Positions 6,851 through 14,517 of a stretch of DNA of 64,000 bases are shown piece after piece (the first letter of the stretch is position 1; the number at the start of each line of letters is the position of its first letter). The stretch lies in assembly GCF_028201475.1 (NCBI RefSeq), contig NZ_CP116383.1:1240001-1304000 (forward strand), read 5' to 3'. The position numbers were made by a program, and so were the translations under genes. The DNA is from Vibrio sp. SCSIO 43137. Lineage in GTDB: Bacteria > Pseudomonadota > Gammaproteobacteria > Enterobacterales > Vibrionaceae. The notes beneath the pieces are model-generated. The model made no database searches. It was given only the letters and a program-made list of their open reading frames with translations, and was not told the DNA's origin.

Positions 6851-8720
6851 AAAAATACCTGTTGTAATAAACCCCTACCAGCTTGTCGTAGCTACTTTCA
6901 ACGCTAAAGCGGACATCAGCTTTGTTACTGATGTTAAAGCGTGTGTCCCCGTAAAAGGCAAAATCCCAACCTTCACCATTCAACCCAAGTGAGGGCACTA
7001 TCCGCAGGTGTGTTTTCCAACTGTCAGACCAGCTATACATTAATCCTGCAGGTAGCTGAAAAGCTGAGTCATCGAAGTAGGCGAAATCAACTTGGCCGCC
7101 AAGCATTGCGTAAGCCGACAGGCCGTTAAACCAGCGATCTGCAACGCCTAAATAACCTTTGAACAGAGACCGGTAACACTCATCGTCATGACATTCGCTA
7201 TGCTCCACTGAGAGAGCCAACTGCCAGGCCAAACGGTCATTTTCAAACAAGTCCACATCATTGGTGTTGAGGGAAGCAATATTAATGAAATCCAGCTTTT
7301 TGAGGCGAACTTTGTCTTCGGTCACATGCAGTTCGGTATCCAGAACCGTAAGAGCTGAATCTTTTAGCCGTGCTGCATCGATAGACAAAAAGTCATAATA
7401 AGCGCCATATCCCCGCAAGCTCACATAGCTGCCATAGTTATCGCTATAACCTGCCCCCATACCGAGATTAATAGGCAACTGAGCTAAATGGGGCGGCTTG
7501 GCTATACTCTCTGGCCATTCAACGGCGAAGCTAGCTAGCTGTAGCCTTGCCAGCAGCAACTTACGTTTTTGCTCCTTGTAGTCGGTATTAGACTCCTTTT
7601 TTGTGACCAATAGCAGTTCGGTATACTCGGTCAGCACATCCAGAACTTTGGCTTTTTCATAGTCAGAAAAATCATCTGACTGCATAAAAGATGTCAGCTC
7701 TGAAATGTCTTTAGCAATGGTGAGTGCCTGCTGCTTTTCTGCATCACTAAGAGCCAGATACTTGTTTTGAATACGACTGTACTTAGACTGACGCTGATTG
7801 ACCTTTTTCACCAACGGCTTTCCGCGATGCTCTGCTTCCGGAAGTGCGTGGAATATATCGATGGGCATATCCCATGGCTGAACGCCCGTGTCGAGAGGCT
7901 GTTGCAGAACAATACTCAGAATATCTTTAAATGCCGTAGAGCAGTTGTCACTCAAGAAGTAGTAGTTGAAATCAACATTCTGTAGCTCAAACAGGTGCGC
8001 CTGCAGCAAGGCAACTTCAGGCTCGGTCAGGTTAAGTTCGTACTCCCATAGTTCACGCTGCTCGTTTTCAGCATAGCTGGCAGTATGGAGGTAGTAAGTT
8101 GCTGTAGTGTAACTGGCACTGTAGCCACCAAAAATACCGTACAATACATATTTCACCGGGTTGTCATCAGGGTGAGCATCTGCCCCGAAGTTGATACCCG
8201 TATCCAGCAGCTCTATTTCTGTTTTATGGTCATCCCGACGATTAAATTTCATCATTAGGTGGCCAAAAAAAGAGGCCGGGTTGCCGAGATAGCCAGTGAC
8301 ATATACCAGACTGACCGATTCAGTATCACTATGCTGAATCCACTGTTGATAGTCGTCGCAATCTTGCAAGGACAGTCCCAAATCAGAACCGAAATTCGCT
8401 TTAACCCAGATATAGCGGGCAGGGTAACGGCAATGGGCCATTTCTGATGGTCTGGTAAAGGCACTAATAGTCGCCATCAGTTCATCATCTGCATCAGAAC
8501 TGCCGTTTTTAGAAAGGAAAAAATCAGGGCTGGAGATAGTACTATTGCCTCCTTTAAAGTGCAGCAGCTTTGCCCACTGTTCCATCTGTTTTTCGCTAAG
8601 CGAACCCGATGCCAGTACAGTTCGCGGAAGCAGTAGAGTCACAGACAGCAGAATACAGAAAACAGGCGACACACAGCATTGTGCCACCTGTCTTTTAATG
8701 CAGATTAAGACGCCGTACAC
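6849..8720 (-). CDS. DUF4105 (Lnb-like) exported protein
   Basis: About 620 residues with an N-terminal signal sequence (hydrophobic stretch ending LPRTVLASG). Residues about 60-330 match the DUF4105/Lnb N-terminal periplasmic domain: VYVTGYLGNPASFFGHLMMKF and the conserved FLSDNCSTAFKDIL segment, whose Cys could be a catalytic nucleophile. The rest is beta-rich and could be an outer-membrane barrel, ending in an aromatic YYNRYF tail. The start is uncertain: GTG 8720 overlaps the upstream DUF3015 gene by 16 bp and has no clear ribosome-binding site, and GTG 8687 is an alternative. Its coupling to DUF3015 suggests a shared envelope role. The biochemical function is unknown. Confidence 0.82.
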   Translation of the reverse strand: MYGVLICIKRQVAQCCVSPVFCILLSVTLLLPRTVLASGSLSEKQMEQWAKLLHFKGGNSTISSPDFFLSKNGSSDADDELMATISAFTRPSEMAHCRYPARYIWVKANFGSDLGLSLQDCDDYQQWIQHSDTESVSLVYVTGYLGNPASFFGHLMMKFNRRDDHKTEIELLDTGINFGADAHPDDNPVKYVLYGIFGGYSASYTTATYYLHTASYAENEQRELWEYELNLTEPEVALLQAHLFELQNVDFNYYFLSDNCSTAFKDILSIVLQQPLDTGVQPWDMPIDIFHALPEAEHRGKPLVKKVNQRQSKYSRIQNKYLALSDAEKQQALTIAKDISELTSFMQSDDFSDYEKAKVLDVLTEYTELLLVTKKESNTDYKEQKRKLLLARLQLASFAVEWPESIAKPPHLAQLPINLGMGAGYSDNYGSYVSLRGYGAYYDFLSIDAARLKDSALTVLDTELHVTEDKVRLKKLDFINIASLNTNDVDLFENDRLAWQLALSVEHSECHDDECYRSLFKGYLGVADRWFNGLSAYAMLGGQVDFAYFDDSAFQLPAGLMYSWSDSWKTHLRIVPSLGLNGEGWDFAFYGDTRFNISNKADVRFSVESSYDKLVGVYYNRYF

Positions 8721-9190
8721 TGCTTTGAAGCGTGTTTCGCCACAATTCGGTAGTAACTGTCAGCCTTTTCGTGGTGAGGCATTTCAGCATAGCTATCATT
8801 GGCCAGCACTTTGGCAAAGTCATTCCGGATGTTATTACGCACCAATTGTTGCTCAGTTTGTCCGCATTCAAGGATATTCAGCATCGCGACCATATGTTCG
8901 CCTTCACCTTGTACTGTCTCTTGCTCCAATTCCGGATAAGTTCGGTCGATAAACTGGGCGGCTGCATAGAATGGACCCGAGCAGGTTGATGGGCTCGAAT
9001 AGTAAGAGATGGATGCAGTTGTACCCAGGTCGAAAGTAACGTTTGTGGTAACCGCCAGCCAGCCGTTTGCATAACCGTTGGCAATCCAGTGGCCAAGGCC
9101 GCAGCCTTTATAAATGCCATCGAGAGAAGCGTTGGCGTTTGGCAGAAAAGCAAAAGTGCTTAATAGCAAAACAAAGATTCTGTTTTTCAA
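8705..9190 (-). CDS. DUF3015-family exported protein
   Basis: A 161-residue periplasmic protein. TTG at 9190 is chosen as the start because AAGGAG stands at the right distance and a clean signal peptide follows directly (cleavage after PNANA). An open frame extends upstream to 9367 but runs through a family-A repeat, so it is not coding. The mature part has the DUF3015 hallmarks: an early GCGLGHWIANGYANG segment, SSPSTCSGPFYAAAQFIDRTYPEL, and a downstream ECGQ cysteine. It overlaps the DUF4105 gene, so the two are probably co-translated. Function unknown. Confidence 0.8.
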   Translation of the reverse strand: MKNRIFVLLLSTFAFLPNANASLDGIYKGCGLGHWIANGYANGWLAVTTNVTFDLGTTASISYYSSPSTCSGPFYAAAQFIDRTYPELEQETVQGEGEHMVAMLNILECGQTEQQLVRNNIRNDFAKVLANDSYAEMPHHEKADSYYRIVAKHASKQCTAS

Positions 9191-9340
9191 AGTAAAGCTC
9201 CTTCTTAAACTTGTAACAGTTGATGAACAACCAATGCCTATTTGAATTTTAGAGCCTAAAGACATTTGGATACCTAATGTAATGGCTGTAAGTGAACAAC
9301 AGGTGAAAGCCTGACAGCTTTGAATATCGAAGCAGATATT

Positions 9341-9392
9341 AGGTGTGTGTCCCCGATAAGTCTGCACCTATTTCAAGTGCCTGTCCTTTATA
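9341..9392. repeat. Dispersed repeat family A, two arms
   Basis: aggtgtgtgtccccgataag (9341-9360) is followed 13 bp later by aagtgcctgtcctttataaa (9374-9393). Two same-direction arms, one of the ACACAC kind and one of the AGGCAC kind, lie upstream of the DUF3015 gene. Confidence 0.65.
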
Positions 9393-9486
9393 AATACTAG
9401 GTCAGATAACTGATTTTTCGATAAAAATTGCCAACTTTGCTCACAAAAGTCAGTATAGAGGCCTGAAGGATGGAAAATTAAACCTA

Positions 9487-10035
9487 ATGCAATCCAAAGC
9501 AATAACAACAGAGCGCTTAACATTAACGCCGGTTTCTGGTGACGATCTCGACATTTACACTACATTACTAACCAGCAAAGAAACCACGCGATACCTGCCG
9601 GGAGGGAAACCTTTCTACAAAACTTATATAGAAAACTACCTGCAACAGAAACTAGCTCATTGGCAAAAGGGTTACGGTACCTTTATCGTTTCTCTAAAGC
9701 AGTCGGGCGTGAAGATAGGCTATGCGGGAGTAGAGTCGGTTGGAAGAAGTGATAGCAGGGAAGAGTTAAACGACATTCGTTATGCCTTACTGCCGGAGTT
9801 TTACGACAAAGGCTATGCAGAGGAAGCAGCCCGAGCCGTTATAGATTTTACTTTCCGGCAAGCTGGCCTAAACGTTATTTACGGCGTGGCCGTTCTGGAA
9901 AATACACCTTCAGTTAAGCTGTTAAATAAGCTGGGGATGTCTACGACCAGCGAACGACTATATGACAGTGATGATTTGGTTACGATGAAGATTATGAAAA
10001 TTAAAAGGACATATATGGTCACTCCAATCAAGTAA
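9487..10035 (+). CDS. GNAT acetyltransferase (RimJ/RimL-like), C-terminus altered by an IS
   Basis: A 182-residue GNAT enzyme. It has the N-terminal TERLTLTPVSGDDLD of the RimJ/RimL group, the acetyl-CoA-binding region near FYDKGYAEEAARAVIDF (about 98-114) and the NTPSVKLLNKLGM motif (about 139-151). The last seven residues (YMVTPIK) and the stop codon come from the IS1111-type element that begins at about 10011. Joining the two IS flanks gives ATT AAA AGG ACA CAC ACC TAA, so before insertion the protein ended in a family-A repeat as KIKRTHT. The enzyme is probably still functional. Substrate unknown. Confidence 0.85.
   Translation: MQSKAITTERLTLTPVSGDDLDIYTTLLTSKETTRYLPGGKPFYKTYIENYLQQKLAHWQKGYGTFIVSLKQSGVKIGYAGVESVGRSDSREELNDIRYALLPEFYDKGYAEEAARAVIDFTFRQAGLNVIYGVAVLENTPSVKLLNKLGMSTTSERLYDSDDLVTMKIMKIKRTYMVTPIK
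10015..10025. repeat. IS1111-type subterminal inverted repeat, transposase-downstream end
   Basis: ATGGTCACTCC, an exact 11 bp inverted match to 11433-11443. It now encodes part of the altered C-terminus of the upstream acetyltransferase. Confidence 0.8.
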
Positions 10036-10342
10036 AGATTGAAGGTTTGTTAGTTACAAAGCCATAGTCGTTTGTCCGTTACATAAGATTCACCTGATTA
10101 ATGGTATTGGCATCAGTTAAGAATACGGTCTTTTGACATATATCCGGCGTCTCTGTTTCGCTTTAGTGCGAAGCGCCCTAATGAGATTCAAGAGCCCTGT
10201 TTGCCTGTTACACACACTATGCTTTCACTATCAAGCAGTTGTCCTCGACGAGGTTCTAAACAGGGCGAATGCCGTTTTTTCATTAACTGTGTTGCTACCG
10301 TTTCCTGTTTGTTGTCTGGTTTTCAGTATTTTGTGTTGCTAA
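10026..10342 (-). ncRNA. Candidate bridge/seek RNA region of the IS1111-type element
   Basis: A 317 bp non-coding segment lies between the transposase stop codon and the element's left edge, that is, downstream of the transposase. IS110-family elements carry a guide RNA that pairs with target and donor DNA; in the IS1111 subgroup it is encoded downstream of the transposase. Short inverted matches are visible (for example ttcgctttagtgcgaa, about 10157-10172, and gagccctgttt with aaacagggc, about 10191-10266). The region therefore has folding potential and long-range pairing. No RNA boundary can be set from sequence alone. Confidence 0.4.
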
Positions 10343-11368
10343 CTAAGCACATGCTTTAGAAGCTTGGAACTCTGTTTTCGTTGCTAATACCACCCAGATA
10401 ATACGAGCAAGCTTATTAGCTAAAGCTACGGTACATTTACATGGGTGCATACGCTCTTTTAAGCCATTCATCCACTGGCTGAGGCGGTCGTCTTTGCCCG
10501 AGCTTCTGCTTAGTATTGCTCGCGCTCCATGAATGAGAAGCTTTCTGAGTGTCCGGTTTCCCCGTTTGCTGATTTTACCCAGCCGGTTGATATCTCCACT
10601 GGCGTATTGTCGAGGCGTTAATCCAACCCAGGCGGCGAACTGGCGGCCATTTTTAAAGCAACCAATGTCATTGATATAAGCCAGAAGTGCTGAGGCCACT
10701 ATCGGCCCAACTCCGGGAACATTAAGCAGCCTTTGATAGTCATTTCGCTGGGCAAGAAGATGCTGTAATTCTATTTCGATGTCTTTAATCTGCTTAGAGC
10801 ATAAGCGAATATTAAGCGCAATTCTGGTGATAAAACCACGCGAGACAGGCGTCAGTTCATTGCTGTTATCTTCTAAAATTAAAGGTAACTGACGTTTTAT
10901 ATGCGCAATGCCCTTGGGAAGTACTTCACCATACTCGGCAAGTAATCCCCTGAGCTGGTTCATCCAAGCACCACGCTGCTTAATGAGTAACTCCCTGATT
11001 TTATGAAGAGACTGAACATCTTGTTGCTCAATCGATTTGATGGGAACAAAACGCAGTGTTGGCCGGAATGAGGCTTCAGCGATTGCCAGTGCATCGTTGT
11101 TGTCGTTTTTATTGCCAATAACGAACGGCTTCACCGCAAAAGCAGGAATACACTTAACGGTATGGCCGAGCTTCTGAATACGACGCCCCCAAGGGTTGGA
11201 AGAGTAGCAGGCTTCCATAACGACCAGAGTCGGTTCGAACTGTCGTAGCTCATGCAGCAAGTTAGAGCGTTTTACTTTCTTGTTGAACAAGACTGTTCTT
11301 TCGTTACTGAGTGCGCAAATTTGAAAGACATTCTTTGCTAAATCGATACTAATAACACTACATTTCAT
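10343..11368 (-). CDS. IS110/IS1111-family transposase
   Basis: A 341-residue DEDD recombinase. The N-terminal RuvC-like domain starts ISIDLAKNVFQICAL, with the first catalytic Asp. It continues through LVVMEACYSSNPWGRRI and NDNNDALAIAEA. The C-terminal Tnp20 domain has the helix-hairpin-helix-like LLNVPGVGPIVASALLAYI and the conserved serine-containing segment LTPRQYASGDINRLGKISKRGNRTLRKLL. The ATG at 11368 is the natural start; an open frame reaching 11455 runs through the terminal inverted repeat. The gene is intact, so the element may be active. Confidence 0.92.
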   Translation of the reverse strand: MKCSVISIDLAKNVFQICALSNERTVLFNKKVKRSNLLHELRQFEPTLVVMEACYSSNPWGRRIQKLGHTVKCIPAFAVKPFVIGNKNDNNDALAIAEASFRPTLRFVPIKSIEQQDVQSLHKIRELLIKQRGAWMNQLRGLLAEYGEVLPKGIAHIKRQLPLILEDNSNELTPVSRGFITRIALNIRLCSKQIKDIEIELQHLLAQRNDYQRLLNVPGVGPIVASALLAYINDIGCFKNGRQFAAWVGLTPRQYASGDINRLGKISKRGNRTLRKLLIHGARAILSRSSGKDDRLSQWMNGLKERMHPCKCTVALANKLARIIWVVLATKTEFQASKACA

Positions 11369-11432
11369 AATGGTCACTCCGTTAGATTGTCGCTGTAACA
11401 CTTCAATCTTGGCACATTGCGATGCCGGTTGC

Positions 11433-11443
11433 GGAGTGACCAT
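11433..11443. repeat. IS1111-type subterminal inverted repeat, transposase-upstream end
   Basis: GGAGTGACCAT is the inverted copy of 10015-10025. A further copy in direct opposition (TGGTCACTCCG, 11371-11381) lies 51 bp inside, just upstream of the transposase start. The two can form an 11 bp hairpin over the promoter region. Confidence 0.8.
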
Positions 11444-11447
11444 CTCA

Positions 11448-11484
11448 ACACACACCTAACAAAGAAGTGTGTGTCCCCGATAAA
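11448..11484. repeat. Family-A palindrome interrupted by the IS1111-type element
   Basis: acacacacct-aacaaag-aagtgtgtgtccccgataaaa is a palindrome lacking only the outer GGG of its left arm. The missing part is at 10000-10010 on the other side of the IS. The intact ancestor resembles the full palindromes at 16407-16455 and 19238-19282, but with a shorter loop. Confidence 0.75.
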
Positions 11485-11487
11485 AAC

Positions 11488-12951
11488 CTACAAATTCATA
11501 ATCTTCTCAAACTCTTCCTCAGAGTATTTCTTCTCGGTGCTCTTAGTCAGATCCGTCATCATCTTGTATCTGAGGTCGGTGGCGATGGTCAGGGTGCGCA
11601 TTAGCTGACCGTAAGAGAAATCAGCTGCCATAGTCAGCGCTGCCTGCTTATCGGTTTTGTACATGGCTGCAAGGGTGGTATCCATATGTTTCACTTGCTT
11701 ATACAGCTTGGTCTCTTCCTTATCCCATGTTGCTTTTAGCATTGGCAGATACTTGCCTTGATTGGCTGAAGCCAGCGCGGTTAAGCTGCGGAACTGCCAG
11801 TAGGCAGAGTCGTCACTGTAGGTATCGTCACCTACTTTATACGCCTTTGGATACTCCTTCAGGGTAGAGTATAGCGGCACAAGTACCGACTCCGGTAACA
11901 CGCCGAAGCTCTGCCAGATAACCCCTTGTAGCTCGTGAGGCATATCAGGGCGAAGCTGAATAATGTGCGATTCAAGCTGACGCTCTACCCGCATCGGGCG
12001 CTCTGCTTTGCCTTCCAGGCTGGTGCCTTGGTAAGTGGCACTTAGTACTTCGGCGACATCATTAACTGAGATTTTATTGTCCGGCTTCATAAACAGTGGG
12101 TACTGAGCAAGACGCGCTTCCTGCTTGTTCGATGGGCTTAGCATCTTCTGTCCCAGCCATTCGCGGTCGATATTGTACTCATCCGCCACCACGCCAAAGG
12201 CTTTAGCAAAGTTGAAGGATTTCTTATCCGGGTTCTTCAACAGCTTATGCTGCTCAACAAACTCAAACATGCCTTCAGAGTGCAGAACATCTTTACTGTT
12301 TAAGTTCACCCCGTGAACCCGCAGGCCGTTGGCAATCATGGCGTAGCTGTCGTTTGGCACTTTCACCGCAATCCAGTGGTGGCCCGAACCAATTTCAAAC
12401 AGCCATACTTCATTAACATCGGCAATATACAGGCTGTTACCTTCGCCCGCACCGTAGGTTTCAATATACTTGCCCAGCAGCTCTACCGCGTGTTTGGCCG
12501 AAGTGGCCTGAGGCAATAATAGGGTAGGGATGATGGCTTCAATCACACCAGTATCTACCAGAGGATCGGCCTTTTCGATGCGCTCATTCACATCGGCGCT
12601 GGTGGTCGCTGAAATCGCCACATTGTGTTCGTTAATACCGCGCTCTTCGTAGAACTTGCCTTTGCTGTCTACTGTGTAGGCATCCCAGTCAGGAATAGCT
12701 GAATAAGCAAAAAAGTGTTCCGGCATAGGCACCACAAGGCCGTTGCCCAGTTTCCAGTCGCCCGCTTCGTTGTCTTGCGCCGGGCGGTACTCCAGATGCT
12801 TGTTCCAGTTGTTGATACCAAAATCTTCATTACGGGCAATCATAATACTGCCGTCAGCAGACGCTCCTTTACCCACAATAAGGCCGGTACAGGCAAAGGC
12901 GCTTCCAGTTAATGCAAGGGCAACGGCACCCGCGATAAAACGAATTTTCAT
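11488..12951 (-). CDS. C69-family dipeptidase, exported
   Basis: A 487-residue N-terminal-nucleophile hydrolase of peptidase family C69. The signal peptide ends SAFA, and the next residue, C21, is the expected nucleophile at the new N-terminus (CTGLIVGKGASADGSIMIARNEDFG). Later family segments are NEHNVAISATTSAD and the EIGSGHHWIAVKVP strand. Members cleave dipeptides with broad specificity. The start at 12951 has GGAG 8 bp upstream; an open frame 13 codons longer lacks a signal-like start. The stop lies just beyond a family-A repeat next to the IS. It is probably monocistronic, serving peptide scavenging in the periplasm. Confidence 0.88.
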   Translation of the reverse strand: MKIRFIAGAVALALTGSAFACTGLIVGKGASADGSIMIARNEDFGINNWNKHLEYRPAQDNEAGDWKLGNGLVVPMPEHFFAYSAIPDWDAYTVDSKGKFYEERGINEHNVAISATTSADVNERIEKADPLVDTGVIEAIIPTLLLPQATSAKHAVELLGKYIETYGAGEGNSLYIADVNEVWLFEIGSGHHWIAVKVPNDSYAMIANGLRVHGVNLNSKDVLHSEGMFEFVEQHKLLKNPDKKSFNFAKAFGVVADEYNIDREWLGQKMLSPSNKQEARLAQYPLFMKPDNKISVNDVAEVLSATYQGTSLEGKAERPMRVERQLESHIIQLRPDMPHELQGVIWQSFGVLPESVLVPLYSTLKEYPKAYKVGDDTYSDDSAYWQFRSLTALASANQGKYLPMLKATWDKEETKLYKQVKHMDTTLAAMYKTDKQAALTMAADFSYGQLMRTLTIATDLRYKMMTDLTKSTEKKYSEEEFEKIMNL

Positions 12952-13604
12952 ATAAATACTCCGGATTTGTAAATAAATAAGAAATAACATTCAGATAATA
13001 TTGAAATTATCTTCCGTACAAATAATAACAGGCAGTATAAAAACAAAAGGAAAATAAAATTGGATTAAGGCTCACAAAATTAGCCTGAATAAATATATGA
13101 ATAAACCAACGAAATCAGGGTTAATTATTCAAATGGTTATACGGTATAAATTAAAGTAATCGAGTGCATTAAAATAGCTAATTATAAGGGGTCAATATAA
13201 TCATAAAGGTAGAAATAATTATCCGCCAGAGAGTCTGTAATTCGTCCAAGCCACTATGGATGTAGGCTTCGTCAGTACATCTCTCCACGGTTTAAGGAAT
13301 GTAATAGTTTGCTGGGTTTAACTGTTGAACTCCCGGCTATAGAAATCGTGTTTATAAACAAGAATAGAATTGAAAAAGGATAAATATAGTTCAATAAAAC
13401 AGAAAAGATATCCACTTTCGGAATAATTAAGGTGGGCGCCAATATGTGATATTAATTCAAATTGAAGTGACTAGGATGATGTTCACAAATTTATAAAGTC
13501 GCATAGCAGGAAAATTAATTTAACCGGAAAGTTGACAGTTAACATAAGGAATATATAAAACTATCCGCTAGCGTATAAAGTTAAGCCTGCAAAAATATGG
13601 TGCT
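12952..13604. other. Long AT-rich intergenic region
   Basis: 653 bp without a convincing gene in any frame. It is visibly AT-rich, with no family-A or family-B repeats and no strong hairpin. It lies upstream of the C69 dipeptidase and downstream of a substrate-binding-like protein gene. It may hold the dipeptidase promoter; otherwise I see nothing in it. Confidence 0.6.
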
Positions 13605-14333
13605 TCAGAGCTCTAAACCGCTTTCATCCAGCAGCTTGTCTATAATCCCTTCCTTTCGCATCAGCCTCAGCTCGTTTGAAATTCTTTCAGCTAAAAGCTT
13701 ATGTTGAGGCGCTAAGTACATATGCCCTGAATAAGAGTAAAGGTTATCGATAATGTGTAGTGATGCATTACTAAACGCCGTGTCGTGCACTAGGTTTCTC
13801 AGTTGGTTCGAAACACCAATCAGCACTTCACATCGCCCTGCCAGTAGTGTTCTTAGTCCGCGTTTCAGAGACGATACTGGATGTGTAAGGGCTCTGTCTA
13901 CACGCTCATGTAAGCGGTTCTCCACAATCAGCGAGCCCCGGTGAAAGCAGATATTAACTTTATTGGCGACAATATCGTCAAAAGACCAGGCTGTGACATT
14001 ACTGAAGCGGGCAACTGCAATCACGTAACCCGTGTAATGGGGCTCTTCCACCCGTACCAGCTCCGGATACCACTGCTTGTACTCATAAACTCTACTGATA
14101 TCACCATCAAGCAGCCCGTCAGCCAGCATTTGGCTGGATCTTTTATGAGGGTACTCGTGAAAAACAAACTCAATACCAATACGATGAGATAAGGTTTTAT
14201 ACAGGGAAGTCAGATAGTTAAAAGCTGGTGTTTCAGGCGGCTTTTGTACAGAAATTTTCAGATACTGCTGAGCCTGCACCGCAGCAGATAACAATAACAG
14301 AGTAGAAAAAATAACCTTCCTTATCGCGTTCAT
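13605..14333 (-). CDS. Periplasmic substrate-binding (SBP family 3-like) protein
   Basis: A 242-residue secreted protein with a Sec signal peptide (cleavage after AVQA). The layout is that of family-3 binding proteins: LKISVQKPPETPAFNYLTSLY at the first beta strand, FVFHEYPHKRSSQMLADGLLDGDISRVYEY, and a C-terminal RLMRKEGIIDKLLDESGLEL that is typical of the fold. No transporter genes adjoin, so it may be an orphan sensor-like binding protein. The ligand is unknown. The ATG at 14333 follows GGAAAGGTG and is preferred to an upstream in-frame start at 14351. Confidence 0.75.
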   Translation of the reverse strand: MNAIRKVIFSTLLLLSAAVQAQQYLKISVQKPPETPAFNYLTSLYKTLSHRIGIEFVFHEYPHKRSSQMLADGLLDGDISRVYEYKQWYPELVRVEEPHYTGYVIAVARFSNVTAWSFDDIVANKVNICFHRGSLIVENRLHERVDRALTHPVSSLKRGLRTLLAGRCEVLIGVSNQLRNLVHDTAFSNASLHIIDNLYSYSGHMYLAPQHKLLAERISNELRLMRKEGIIDKLLDESGLEL

Positions 14334-14458
14334 CGCACCTTTCCGTAGCACAAATAGCCTATTAGAAGGATAGTTAGTCGTTCAAATAGGGTAAAGCCGA
14401 ACCCTTACCCTATGTTCTTATTGAGTGCCCGATCACAGGCAAAACAGCTGATCTTTTC

Positions 14459-14498
14459 AGGTGTCTGTCCTGAATAAAAGAAGTGTCTGTCCCGACTA
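14459..14498. repeat. Dispersed repeat family A, two arms in tandem
   Basis: aggtgtctgtcctgaataaa and gaagtgtctgtcccgacta are two same-direction AGACAC-type arms about 21 bp apart, just downstream of the GlxA-type regulator gene. Confidence 0.65.
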
Positions 14499-14517
14499 AT
14501 TCCGACTGATTCGAACG

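Larger units (their letters stand above)
10011..11449 (-). mobile_element. IS1111-type (IS110 family) insertion sequence
   Basis: The element is about 1.44 kb. It contains one DEDD transposase gene on the minus strand and 11 bp subterminal inverted repeats ATGGTCACTCC (10015-10025, and inverted at 11433-11443), each about 4 bp inside the edge. Subterminal repeats and a long non-coding stretch after the transposase are IS1111-subgroup traits. The left flank ends ...attaaaaggac and the right flank resumes acacacacct; joined over the shared AC, they rebuild a family-A repeat (attaaaggacacacacct type). No longer target duplication is seen. The exact edges are uncertain by about 2 bp. Confidence 0.8.

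Noticed and set aside
6938..6958. gcgtgtgtccccgtaaaag resembling a family-A arm inside the DUF4105 gene
   Set aside because: It lies in a normal beta-strand coding segment (FYGDTRFNI) and lacks the full arm; chance is the simpler reading.
6744..6992. 82-codon open frame over the family-A fragment cluster
   Set aside because: It is built from repeats and the opposite strand of the DUF4105 gene.
9190..9367. N-terminal extension of the DUF3015 frame
   Set aside because: It runs through a family-A repeat, and the TTG start at 9190 has a proper ribosome-binding site and signal peptide.
10133..10342. 69-codon open frame in the IS non-coding end
   Set aside because: Low complexity, no start signal, and it lies in the probable guide-RNA region.
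12952..13604. Possible hidden small gene in the long AT-rich spacer
   Set aside because: No open frame with a ribosome-binding site or conserved-looking sequence was seen on either strand.
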